This document shows positions 23,666 through 31,786 of a DNA stretch of 64,000 nucleotides, piece by piece. The notes under the pieces were generated by a model, which worked only from the letters and a program-made list of their open reading frames with translations, searched no databases and was not told where the DNA came from. The DNA is from Nonomuraea aurantiaca (lineage in GTDB: Bacteria > Actinomycetota > Actinomycetes > Streptosporangiales > Streptosporangiaceae). The stretch is taken from positions 62,001 to 126,000 of the forward strand of contig NZ_JAIWNB010000016.1 of NCBI RefSeq assembly GCF_020215705.1, read 5' to 3'. Position numbers and translations under genes: made by a program. Numbering within the stretch: the first letter of the stretch is position 1; each line of letters starts with the position of its first letter.

Positions 23666-24745
23666 TTGAGTGGCCTATTGCGGCAACTGCCGGAAGTGGC
23701 CAAGATCATGGGCATGTTGGAGGACAGCCGGGCGCTGGAGGTCGTGGGAATCAGCGCGTTCGACGAGCGGATCTACCGCGGCGTGCTGGCCTGCCCCGGC
23801 ATCACGGTGCAGGAGCTGGTCATGCGGAGCGGGGAGAGCGCGGGACGCATCCAGGCGTCACTGAGCAGGCTCCGCGCCAAGGGCCTGGTCAGCCGTCTGT
23901 GGGGGCGCTCGCCTCGGTGGACGGTGACGAACCCGGGGACCGCGATCCGCTCGCTGGTGCGCGGCCTGCAGAGCGAGCTGGACCAGCTCACCGACACGGC
24001 CGACGAACTGGAGGCGGCCTTCCGCACCGTCGGCCAGGACCCGGAGGAGGGCGGCCAGTTCGAGGTGCTGGCGGGTCCCGAGGAGCAGGCCCGCTGGTAC
24101 GTCCGGCTGCAGCAGGAGGCCAAGGAGGAGGTGCTGACCTTCGACTGCCCCCCGTACGTCCTGGACTATCACAACCCGCTGCAGACCGACCTGCTGCGCA
24201 GCGGCGTCCGCTACCGGACCATCTACGTGCCGGAGGCGTTCGACCACGCGGGGGCGCTCGACGAGGTGGGCAGCCTGATCAAGGCGGGCGAGGAGGCGCG
24301 GGTCCTGCCCCGGCTGCCGTTCAAGATGGCGATCGTCGACCGGTGGCGGGCGGTCATGCCGATGCACATGGACCCGCCGCTGACGCGCGGCGTGCTGATC
24401 AGCGGCTCCACGATGGTGGTGGCCCTGGTGGAGCTGTTCGAGCGCCTGTGGCGGGAGGCGCTGCCGGTACGCCCCGAGCTGTGGCGGGACGCGCCCGCGA
24501 CACCGGCACCCGCCGACGAGACGGGAACGCCCGTCGACGGGGGGCCGGAGGCGGCGGAGCTCGGCCCCGAGGATCGCCGGCTCCTGGCGCTGCTCGCGGC
24601 CGGGCTCAAGGACGACGCCATCGCCCGCCAGCTCGGCACCAGCCCGCGCAGCCTGCGCCGACGCCTGCGTCACCTCCTGGACCAGCTGAACGCCGAGACC
24701 CGCTTCCAGGCCGGCGCCCAGGCCAGCCGCCGCGACCTCGTGTGA
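23666..24745 (+). CDS. TrmB-like/LuxR-type HTH regulator
   Basis: The 359-residue product has an N-terminal TrmB-like winged helix (RIYRGVLACPGITVQELVMRSG, then LRAKGLVSRLWG). A middle effector-like domain resembles TrmB/phospholipase-D-like sensors (FDCPPYVLDYHNPLQ). A C-terminal LuxR-type HTH at about 300-345 reads LLAAGLKDDAIARQLGTSPRSLRRR. The TTG at 23666 has AAGGTGA just upstream; ATGs at 23708 and 23714 are alternatives that give the usual MLE start. The gene is back to back with the subtilisin gene, only 42 bp between starts. Regulators of this architecture often flank secreted subtilisins in actinomycetes, so control of the protease is inferred. Confidence 0.85.
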   Translation: MSGLLRQLPEVAKIMGMLEDSRALEVVGISAFDERIYRGVLACPGITVQELVMRSGESAGRIQASLSRLRAKGLVSRLWGRSPRWTVTNPGTAIRSLVRGLQSELDQLTDTADELEAAFRTVGQDPEEGGQFEVLAGPEEQARWYVRLQQEAKEEVLTFDCPPYVLDYHNPLQTDLLRSGVRYRTIYVPEAFDHAGALDEVGSLIKAGEEARVLPRLPFKMAIVDRWRAVMPMHMDPPLTRGVLISGSTMVVALVELFERLWREALPVRPELWRDAPATPAPADETGTPVDGGPEAAELGPEDRRLLALLAAGLKDDAIARQLGTSPRSLRRRLRHLLDQLNAETRFQAGAQASRRDLV

Positions 24746-24759
24746 CCCGCGTTCGAGGG

Positions 24760-25929
24760 TCAGACCCGTTCGACGGCGCGGACCCCACCGCTCGTCCGGT
24801 CACGGAACCACGCGTAGCAGCTCACGACGATCCCGGCCACGGTGACGGCGGCGCCGACGAGATACAGCGACCGCAGCCCGAACCCGCCGTCGATGACCCG
24901 GCCGCCGAGCCAGGCGGCGAAGGCCGCGGCCAGTTGGTAGGCGGACGCGTTCACCGCCATGGCCAGGGTCGGCGCGGCGGACGCGGTGGTCAGGACCCGG
25001 GTCTGCATGCCGGGAATGACGGAGAAGCCCAGCGCGCCGATCACGAAGACCAGCATCGCGGTGATCGCCGTACCGCCGCTGACCGCCCACATCAGCACCA
25101 GCGTCGCCGCGAGGACGGCGAGCAGGCTGAGCTGTGACGACATCAGCGCCCGGTCGGACAGCCAGCCGCCGCCGAAGTTGCCCACCGCGGCGCCGACGCC
25201 GTACACGAGCAGCAGCACGGCGATGGCGTCGGGGGCGAATCCGGTGACGCCGGTGAGCAGCGGCGCGAAATAGGTGAACACGATGAGCAGCCCCGCGTTG
25301 CCCACCGCCGTGACCGCGATGGCGCGCCGCACCTCACCGCCGCGCAACACCCGGAGCTCGGCCAGCGCGGAGGTGCCGGGCGTGGCGTTCCTGACATCCC
25401 GTACGAAGCGCAACACCAGCAGCAACCCGAGCACGCAGCACACGGCGATGGCGACGAAGGTGGACCGCCACCCGAAACCATTGCCGATGAACGTGCCGAT
25501 GGGCGCGCCGAGAATCATCGACAGGTTCATCCCGAAAACAAGCTTGGACACGGTGGACGCCTGCTTGCCCGGCGGGGCGGTCGACGCCGCGATGACGATC
25601 GCGTTGGCGAAGAACGTGGAGGTCACCAGCGCGGTGATGATCCGGGCCGCGAAGAGCACGGGATACGTCGGTGCGAGCGCCGAGGCGAGGTTCCCGACGA
25701 TCACCACCGCGAGGAGCACGAGGATGAGCGGTCTGCGGTCGAAACGCGCGGTGAGCGCCGTCAGCACCGGACCGCCGATGATCATCCCGATGGCATAGGC
25801 CGTCACCAGCAGTCCGGCCGCCGGAATCGACACGGCCAGGTCATCGGCGATGTCCGGCAAGATCCCCGCGATCACGAACTCGCCGGTCGTGATGCCGAAG
25901 ACGCACAGCATGAGGGAGAGGACAGGCAC
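24760..25929 (-). CDS. MFS efflux transporter, DHA1 (AraJ/Cml-like)
   Basis: The 389-residue protein has 12 membrane helices. The start VLSLMLCVFGITTGEFVIAGILPDIA is typical of DHA1 sugar-efflux or chloramphenicol-type carriers, with the loop LTARFDRRPL. The GTG at 25929 is chosen because AGAGG lies 8 bp upstream; the GTG at 25938 overlaps that site. Its neighbour and likely repressor is the TetR gene at 26004-26582, and the same 16-bp operator sequence lies before both. Drug or metabolite efflux, inducible, is the expected role. The exact substrate is unknown. Confidence 0.9.
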   Translation of the reverse strand: MPVLSLMLCVFGITTGEFVIAGILPDIADDLAVSIPAAGLLVTAYAIGMIIGGPVLTALTARFDRRPLILVLLAVVIVGNLASALAPTYPVLFAARIITALVTSTFFANAIVIAASTAPPGKQASTVSKLVFGMNLSMILGAPIGTFIGNGFGWRSTFVAIAVCCVLGLLLVLRFVRDVRNATPGTSALAELRVLRGGEVRRAIAVTAVGNAGLLIVFTYFAPLLTGVTGFAPDAIAVLLLVYGVGAAVGNFGGGWLSDRALMSSQLSLLAVLAATLVLMWAVSGGTAITAMLVFVIGALGFSVIPGMQTRVLTTASAAPTLAMAVNASAYQLAAAFAAWLGGRVIDGGFGLRSLYLVGAAVTVAGIVVSCYAWFRDRTSGGVRAVERV

Positions 25930-25947
25930 GCAGTTCACCTCTAATAG

Positions 25948-25964
25948 TTGACTGATCAGTACAA
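25948..25964. promoter_or_regulatory. TetR operator before the MFS gene
   Basis: TTGACTGATCAGTACAA contains the perfect palindrome ACTGATCAGT, 19 bp upstream of the MFS start. It matches the site at 26603-26618 in inverse orientation (TTGACTGATCTGTACA). Confidence 0.7.
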
Positions 25965-26003
25965 AAAATGGGCAGCAGAACAGAGCCCGCCGACCGAGGG
26001 GGG

Positions 26004-26582
26004 TTACAGAGCCGCGAGCGCCCCTTCCACGACGTCCAGCAGGGCGCTCCTGTCGTCGGTCACCTTCGCGAGCACGCGCAGGCCGTAGTACGCGCTCTGG
26101 AACGTCCGCGCCACCTGGAGCGGCGGCCGGTCGGCGGACAGCTCGCCCGTGCGCTGGCCGACCGTCACCAGGTGGCAGAGCTCCTGTTCCAGGTCGGTGA
26201 ACTGCCGCCGCACGAGCGCCGCGACGTCGCCGGTGCGCCCGCTCGGCTCGGTGGCGGCGTTCAGGGCCAGGCAGCCACGCCGGCCGGGGTCGGCCAGGTC
26301 GGCGTCGATGACGCCCAGCATCATCTCCCGCAGCCGCTCCCGCACCGACCCGGGTTCGGCCAGCATCGCCAACTGGGCGGCGCCCTTGGTTTGTGCGTAT
26401 CGGCGGACCGCCTCCTCATACAGGCGGTGCTTGCTGCCGAACGCGTTGTACAGGCTGCCGCGGCCGAGCCCGGTGCGCGCGCACAGGTCCTGGGTGGTGG
26501 CCGCCTCGTAGCCCTTCTCCCAGAACACCTCCATCGCGGCGTCCACCACGGCGTGATCGCTGAACTCCCGGGGTCTGCCCAT
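26004..26582 (-). CDS. TetR-family repressor of the adjacent MFS pump
   Basis: The 192-residue product opens MGRPREFSDHAVVDAAMEVFW, with helix-turn-helix TTQDLCARTGLGRGSLYNAFGSK and a C-terminal helical domain with CLALNAATE, typical of the AcrR/YxaF-like group. The ATG at 26582 follows a TTGACT/TAGCTT promoter with 18-bp spacing whose predicted start lies at or near the ATG, so the transcript may be leaderless. The operator overlaps the -35 box. It lies upstream of the MFS gene in the same direction with its own operator, so it likely controls both. Confidence 0.9.
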   Translation of the reverse strand: MGRPREFSDHAVVDAAMEVFWEKGYEAATTQDLCARTGLGRGSLYNAFGSKHRLYEEAVRRYAQTKGAAQLAMLAEPGSVRERLREMMLGVIDADLADPGRRGCLALNAATEPSGRTGDVAALVRRQFTDLEQELCHLVTVGQRTGELSADRPPLQVARTFQSAYYGLRVLAKVTDDRSALLDVVEGALAAL

Positions 26583-26588
26583 GGGCCG

Positions 26589-26618
26589 AAGCTAGCGGCT
26601 TCTGTACAGATCAGTCAA
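26589..26618 (-). promoter_or_regulatory. TetR promoter with overlapping operator
   Basis: On the minus strand, TTGACT (26618-26613), 18 bp and TAGCTT (26594-26589) form a vegetative-like promoter. The operator TTGACTGATCTGTACA (26618-26603) covers the -35 box. A transcription start near 26582 would give a leaderless message. Confidence 0.6.
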
Positions 26619-27089
26619 GAACCCCCAGCCCCCGGGCAAGCCGAATGAGGACATCAATCGTGGGCGCCGGTCCGGCTTTCGACCCTGACCAGCACCCTGG
26701 GTTCGGCACTCCACCCGGACCTCGTTGTCCTCGCCGAACCGCAGAAACCGGTCGGCGTCGATGAAGAACCGCGAGTATCCGTACGGGCGCTGCCCGGCGT
26801 AGTTTCCGTTGATGAACACAGTGGCGTCCCGGTAGACGCCCTCGAACTCCATCGTGATCCGCTTACCCCGGTGCTCCTCGGGCGCGAGAAACGTCTTGCG
26901 GTACTCGTACGCCCCACCGGGGAAATAGGCGGTCGCTGCGCCGTCGATGGTGGCCTCGCGGTCGCGGGTGATCATCGCGTCGTGCGGCACCGTCACCGGC
27001 TCGAACGGGACCGCGGTTCCGGCCAGTTCGGCAAAGGGATTGACCTTCGGACGGAACTGCCAGTTGTCGTTGAACGATGCGCGGATCAC
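26592..27089 (-). pseudogene. N-terminal fragment of a GH2 glycoside hydrolase
   Basis: About 130 residues match the sugar-binding jelly roll of GH2 beta-galactosidase-like enzymes: FNDNWQFRP, VTVPHDAMI, the Phe/Pro-rich AYFPGGAYEYRKTF and TVFINGNYAGQRPYGYSRFF, then NEVRVECR. After that the reading changes to unrelated sequence and stops at 165 codons. The immunoglobulin-like and catalytic TIM-barrel domains (normally 450 or more further residues) are gone. GTG 27089 with GAGGAG is a good start, so the front is intact. In a shifted frame the junction continues as RVLVRVESRTGAHD, which may be the old 3' end. It lies downstream of LacI, so an ancestral lacI-GH2 operon was probably truncated by deletion. 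Confidence 0.75.
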
Positions 27090-27121
27090 GTAACTCCTCG
27101 GAGTGAGAGTTTCCCGGAAGA

Positions 27122-28150
27122 TCAGGAGGGAGACGCGGTGGAACGCCGGACGACCAGGCGGGGAATGACCGAGAAGTGCGCCGCCGACGTGCGGCCCTCG
27201 ATGCGCTCCAGCAGCAGTCGCCCGGCCGTCCGGCCCATGACGTCTCCGTCCTGGTTGACGGTTGTCAACGCGATGTGGGGATGGGCGGCCAGCCGGGTGT
27301 TGTCGTAGCCGGCCACGGACATATCGCCCGGGACGGACAGGCCATCCTCGTGTAACGCGGCCAGGACGCCTAGAGCCGCCTCGTCGGAACCGGCGAAGAT
27401 CGCGGTGGGGCGCGGAGAGCGGCTCAGCAACTCGCGGGCGCCGCGGTAGCCGCCTTCCTCGGAGTAGGAGGTCGCGGCGACGGCGATCTCGTCGGCGAGG
27501 CCGTGATCACGCATCACGCGCTCGTAGGTCTCGGCTCTGATGCGCGGCATCTGGTCGGCCGGTCGGCCGTGCTCCTGCCGGAAGGTGATGTGCCCGATAC
27601 GACGGTGGCCGCGCGCGATCAGGTGCTCCATGACGAGCTCGGAGCCGGTCCGGTCGTCGTCGACGATCGAGTCGTAGGCCGGCGAGCGGTCGTGCCTGCC
27701 GAGCACCAGGGTGGGGATCTCGCGTGCCACCTGCTCCAGCTGGGTGCGGCCGACCAGTGGAGCGATCATGAGGATGCCGTCCACCTGCCGGTCTATCAGG
27801 GCGTCCAGGGCACGTTTCTCGGTCTTGTCGTGGGTGCCGCCCTGAATCATGATCGCCTGGTAGCCGGGCTCGGTGAGCTGCTCCACCAGGCCGGTCATGA
27901 TCTCGGCGTAGAACGGGATCCCGATGTGCCGCATGAGCACGCCGATGGTGTAAGACCGCCCGCGCAACGCTCGCGCGGCGGCCTGAGGGCGATAGCCCAG
28001 TTCGTCGATGGCCCGCTTGACGCGGTCGCGCATGGCCTCGCTGACTCCGTAGCCGTTGCGGATGACCTTGGAGACCGCCGCCTTGGAGACCCCGGCGTGT
28101 TTCGCCACGTCGGAAATGGTCACTCTTCGTCGTCGCTCAGGCGCGACCAT
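27122..28150 (-). CDS. LacI-family regulator of the sugar locus
   Basis: The 342-residue product has the LacI helix-turn-helix TISDVAKHAGVSKAAVSKVIRNG and the hinge YRPQAAARALRG. A periplasmic-binding-like effector domain follows (PTAIFAGSDEAALGVLAALHEDG, VPGDMSVAGYDNTRLA). The ATG at 28150 is better spaced from AAAGG than the ATG at 28156. Divergent from the glycosidase genes, it has a 16-bp perfect palindrome in its upstream region and a near-copy before the GH1 gene. Expected: repression of glycosidase and ABC importer genes, relieved by a sugar. Confidence 0.92.
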   Translation of the reverse strand: MVAPERRRRVTISDVAKHAGVSKAAVSKVIRNGYGVSEAMRDRVKRAIDELGYRPQAAARALRGRSYTIGVLMRHIGIPFYAEIMTGLVEQLTEPGYQAIMIQGGTHDKTEKRALDALIDRQVDGILMIAPLVGRTQLEQVAREIPTLVLGRHDRSPAYDSIVDDDRTGSELVMEHLIARGHRRIGHITFRQEHGRPADQMPRIRAETYERVMRDHGLADEIAVAATSYSEEGGYRGARELLSRSPRPTAIFAGSDEAALGVLAALHEDGLSVPGDMSVAGYDNTRLAAHPHIALTTVNQDGDVMGRTAGRLLLERIEGRTSAAHFSVIPRLVVRRSTASPS

Positions 28151-28208
28151 GGACATCCTTTCTCGAACCGAGCCCCGGCTGATGCCACGGTGCCGAGATC
28201 GTCGCGCA

Positions 28209-28224
28209 CGTAGACCGGTCTACG
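28209..28224. promoter_or_regulatory. LacI operator O1
   Basis: CGTAGACCGGTCTACG is a perfect 16-bp palindrome with the central CG typical of LacI-type operators, 59 bp upstream of the LacI start. Confidence 0.8.
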
Positions 28225-28272
28225 CAAGCTAACGGAAGATCGAATGTTTGGCCGTTTGGCTATTGGCAATGC

Positions 28273-28288
28273 CGTAGACCGGTACACA
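28273..28288. promoter_or_regulatory. LacI operator O2 in the glycosidase promoter
   Basis: CGTAGACCGGTACACA repeats the left 11 bases of O1 exactly and diverges on the right. It lies between a TTGGCA box (28263-28268) and the GH1 gene, so it can block that promoter. The 64-bp spacing (about six turns) from O1 would suit looping. Confidence 0.7.
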
Positions 28289-28386
28289 TTTTTCCTTGAC
28301 CTGCTCACGACGTTACGGCTACGTTGACTCGCATTCGGGGCCGGCCCCGATGGCCCTCGCCGTACCGACACATGATCGAGAGACGC

Positions 28387-29603
28387 ATGCACACCTTCCC
28401 CGACGGCTTCCTCTGGGGCGCGGCGACCGCACCGCACCAGGTCGAGGGCGACAACGTCAACAGCGACTTCTGGGCGCAGGAGGAGCGCATGCCAGGAGCG
28501 GATCGCAGCGGCGATGCCCTCGACAGCTACCACCGATACTCCGAGGACATCCGGCTCGTCGCGGAATCGGGCCTGAGCACCTACCGCTTCGGCATCGAGT
28601 GGGCGCGCATCGAGCCGGTCCCCGGGCGGGTGTCCCGCGCGGCGCTCGCGCACTACCGGCGCATGATCGACGAATGTCTCGCCTCGAGCGTCACCCGTTC
28701 GTGACGATCCACCACTTCACCTCGCCGAGGTGGTTCGCCGAGGAGGGCGGCTGGCGCGGCGAACGGGCCGTGGACCGCTTCCGCGCCTACGTCGAGACAG
28801 CCACCTCGATCCTCGACGGCGTCGAGTGGGTCTGCACCATCAACGAGCCCAACATGCTCGCGATCATGGTGCGCGAGGCGGAGGCGGCGCTCGACCCTGA
28901 CTCGGGTCTGGAATGGCTGAGCCCCACACTGGAGGCGGACACTCCCCGGCCGGTGAAGCCGGCTCCGCCGGTGGAGATCGGACGCCGTCTCATCGAGGCA
29001 CACCACGCGGCCCTGGAGGTGCTGCGGGAGCGCACGGACGCCCGGGTGGGATGGACGGTCGCGAGCCGCGCGTTCGAAACCCGCCCCGGCGCGGAGGAAG
29101 TGCGCCGGCGTCTGGAGTACGTCTGGGAGGACCTCTACCTCGAGGCGGCGCGTGGCGACGACTTCATCGGGGTGCAGGCCTACTCGGCCCAGTGGGTGGG
29201 GCTGGACGGCATCGAACCGCACCCCGTGCACCCGGACAACACCCTCGTGCGTACGGCGTACCGCCCCGACGCCCTTGGCATCGCCGTCCGGCACACCGCC
29301 GACGTGCTGCCCGATGTCCCGATCGTCGTCACCGAGAACGGCATCGCGACAGACGACGACTCCCGGCGCGTCGCCTACACGACCGCCGCGCTCGCCGCGC
29401 TCGCCGGGGCGATGGAAGACGGCGTGGATGTGCGGGGATACATCCACTGGAGCCTGCTCGACAACTACGAATGGGGTCACTGGGACCCGACGTTCGGCCT
29501 CGTCGCCGTCGAACGGGAGACGTTCGAGCGCCGTCCCAAGCCGAGCCTCGCGTGGCTGGGCGGTGTCGCCAAGGCCAACGCGCTCCAAGACGGCGGGACC
29601 TGA
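28387..29603 (+). pseudogene. GH1 beta-glucosidase with a single-base frameshift
   Basis: Two frames together encode a complete GH1 enzyme. From the ATG at 28387 the first reads MHTFPDGFLWGAATAPHQVEG through GIEWARIEP and stops at 28702. The second continues in the +0 frame from FVTIHHFTSPRWF to the TGA at 29601. The break is at 28693-28697, where ACCCG should be ACCCCG (Thr-Pro-Phe), so one C is missing. Both catalytic glutamates survive (TINEPN acid/base, IVVTENG nucleophile). The next gene starts 2 bp after the stop. This is either a recent inactivation, a programmed shift or a sequencing error in a C run. Role if restored: hydrolysis of imported beta-glucosides. Confidence 0.85.
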
Positions 29604-29605
29604 CG

Positions 29606-31756
29606 ATGCCCGAGGCAATCGACCGGCGCCGGCTCGTGCGACGGCACAACCCCGTGCTGACGTCCGCGCACCCCGCTGACGTCCTCACGATCGGCAACGG
29701 TGACATCGCGCTCACGGTCGACATCTCCGGACTGCAGACGTTCCCGTCCTTTCACGAACTCGTCCCCGACCCGCACCGCGTCGTTCGCGATGGTCTGTCC
29801 GGTCTGCCGGAGCAGTACCCGCGCGTATTCGACGCCGACGACTTCCAGATCCCGCTGCGCACGCAGTCGACCTGGGGCTGGTACGCGACGCGCACCGACC
29901 GGGAGCTCCGGCTCGAGGACGCGACCACCCTGTACGAGACATCCCGCGGCCCGGTGCCCTACCTCGACCGGATGGGTCTCCAACGTGCCGGCGACCCCAT
30001 CGCCGACGAGTGCGTCGCGGGCGCTTGGCACCACTTCAATCCCCGCCGCGCCCACCTCGGCCGCCTCGCCCTGGTCCGTCCCGACGGGACGGGGCTCGAC
30101 GATCCGGCCATGCTGACCGACGTCCGCGCCGAGCTCGACCTGTGGACGGGATCGGTCCAGGCCGAGTACGTCCTCGACGGCGAGCGCGTCCGCGTCACCA
30201 CCGTCGCCGGCTCACGGAAGCACTGCTTCGCGGTGCGGGTCGAGTCCGGCCTGCTGCCGCGCGGATGGGGCGTCGCCTGGGTGTTCGACGAGCAGCCGGA
30301 CGACCTCGCCGCCTTCGAACTCCCGCTCGCGCAAGAGACGGTCTGGGACCGGCGGACGGAGTGCCACTGGAACGCACGGCGCACGGTGGAGGCGCTGACC
30401 TACGGCGTGAGCGTCCGCACCACGGGCAGCCTGCGGGAGGAAGCGGAGTCGGTCGTCGCGCGCACAGACGCCACTGTTCTCGAGGTCGTTGTGACGCTGT
30501 CGCCGGATCATCATCGGCAGCGGGACGACAACGGTTTCTCCGCCGTCAGCCGATCCGCGGAGACATGGTGGGCGGAGCACTGGAGCACCGGTGCCGCGGT
30601 CAGCCTCGCCGGGAGCACGGACGCGCGCGCTTCGGAGCTGGAACGCCGCATCGTTCTCTCGCAGTACCTCATGACCGTCAACAGCGCCGGCGTCACGCCT
30701 CCCGCGGAGTCCGGTCTGACGTACAACACCTGGTCGGGGAAGTTCCACCTCGAGATGCACTGGTGGCATGCCGCGCATTTCCCGATGTGGGGCCGAGGGC
30801 AGCTGCTGGAGCGCAGCATGGGTTGGTATCACGGCGCCTTGGCGGCGGCGAAAGCGACCGCCCGGCGGCAGGGGTACCGCGGGGCCCGCTGGCCGAAGCA
30901 GACCGATCCGTCCGCGCGCGAGTCGCCGAGCAACATCGGCGTCTTCCTCCTGTGGCAGCAGCCGCACGTGATCTACCTGCTGGAGTTGCTGCGTGGCGAG
31001 GGGCGCGACGAGTCGTTCCTGCGTGGCCACTACCCGCTCGTCGAGGCGACCGCCGACTTCATGGCCGACTTCGCCGAGGAGCGCGACGGATCGTTCGGGC
31101 TGCCGCCCCCGCTCATCCCCGCGCAGGAGAGCTACCTCGCCGACCGGGCGACGACCGCCGATCCGACGTTCGAGCTGGCGTACTGGTCGTGGGCGCTCGG
31201 CGTGGCGAACGAGTGGCGGACTCGGCTCGGTCTCGAACCGAGCGAGGAGTGGGACCGGGTGGCGCGGAACATGCGCCGGCCCGCATCACTACCCGACGGC
31301 ACGTACGCCGCGATCGCGACTCCCCCGCTGCTCATCCGGAAGGATCACCCGTCCATGCTCATGGCGTTGGGGTGGCTACCGGATACCGGCCTCGTGGACC
31401 CGGCCACGATGTCCGCGACGCTCGACTCCGTCTGGGAGCACTGGGATCTGCAGTCCAGCTGGGGTTGGGACTACCCCGTCATGGCGATGACCGCGGCCCG
31501 CCTCGGCGACGTCGGCCGGGCGATCGACGCCCTCCTGCTGCCGTCGCCCAAGAACGTGTTCCTGCCCAACGGACACAATCCGCAAATGCCGGGATTTCTC
31601 ACGATTTATCTGCCGGCGAACGGCGGACTGCTGGCCGCGATGGCGCACATCGCCACGGCGGTGGACCAGGGAGCAGAGCTTCCCGACGGTTGGCTGATCA
31701 CGTCAGAAGGACTGAGTGCGCTCCCCCGCCCGAGCGCCATGTCCACACCTGAGTAG
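29606..31756 (+). CDS. Six-hairpin (alpha/alpha)6 glycosidase
   Basis: The 716-residue cytoplasmic protein lacks a signal peptide. The N-terminal third looks like a beta-sandwich (NPVLTSAHPADVLTIGNGD). The C-terminal two thirds carry the helical-barrel signature TYNTWSGKFHLEMHWWHAAH, WPKQTDPSARESPSNIG and LWQQPHVIYLLELL. This is the six-hairpin glycosidase superfamily; the exact GH family is uncertain and GH65/GH95 relatives are candidates. The catalytic acid may be Glu in ARESPSN. The ATG at 29606 is 2 bp after the GH1 stop, so the two are coupled and the GH1 frameshift may lower its translation. It sits between GH1 and the importer, so it acts on the same imported sugar. Confidence 0.75.
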   Translation: MPEAIDRRRLVRRHNPVLTSAHPADVLTIGNGDIALTVDISGLQTFPSFHELVPDPHRVVRDGLSGLPEQYPRVFDADDFQIPLRTQSTWGWYATRTDRELRLEDATTLYETSRGPVPYLDRMGLQRAGDPIADECVAGAWHHFNPRRAHLGRLALVRPDGTGLDDPAMLTDVRAELDLWTGSVQAEYVLDGERVRVTTVAGSRKHCFAVRVESGLLPRGWGVAWVFDEQPDDLAAFELPLAQETVWDRRTECHWNARRTVEALTYGVSVRTTGSLREEAESVVARTDATVLEVVVTLSPDHHRQRDDNGFSAVSRSAETWWAEHWSTGAAVSLAGSTDARASELERRIVLSQYLMTVNSAGVTPPAESGLTYNTWSGKFHLEMHWWHAAHFPMWGRGQLLERSMGWYHGALAAAKATARRQGYRGARWPKQTDPSARESPSNIGVFLLWQQPHVIYLLELLRGEGRDESFLRGHYPLVEATADFMADFAEERDGSFGLPPPLIPAQESYLADRATTADPTFELAYWSWALGVANEWRTRLGLEPSEEWDRVARNMRRPASLPDGTYAAIATPPLLIRKDHPSMLMALGWLPDTGLVDPATMSATLDSVWEHWDLQSSWGWDYPVMAMTAARLGDVGRAIDALLLPSPKNVFLPNGHNPQMPGFLTIYLPANGGLLAAMAHIATAVDQGAELPDGWLITSEGLSALPRPSAMSTPE

Positions 31757-31786
31757 CTCTTCATGTAAACGAAAGAGGCGAGGACC

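Noticed and set aside
28913..31756. A 947-codon frame that extends the six-hairpin glycosidase upstream
   Set aside because: The extra N-terminus overlaps the GH1 gene in another frame. The ATG at 29606 just after the GH1 stop fits the domain start.
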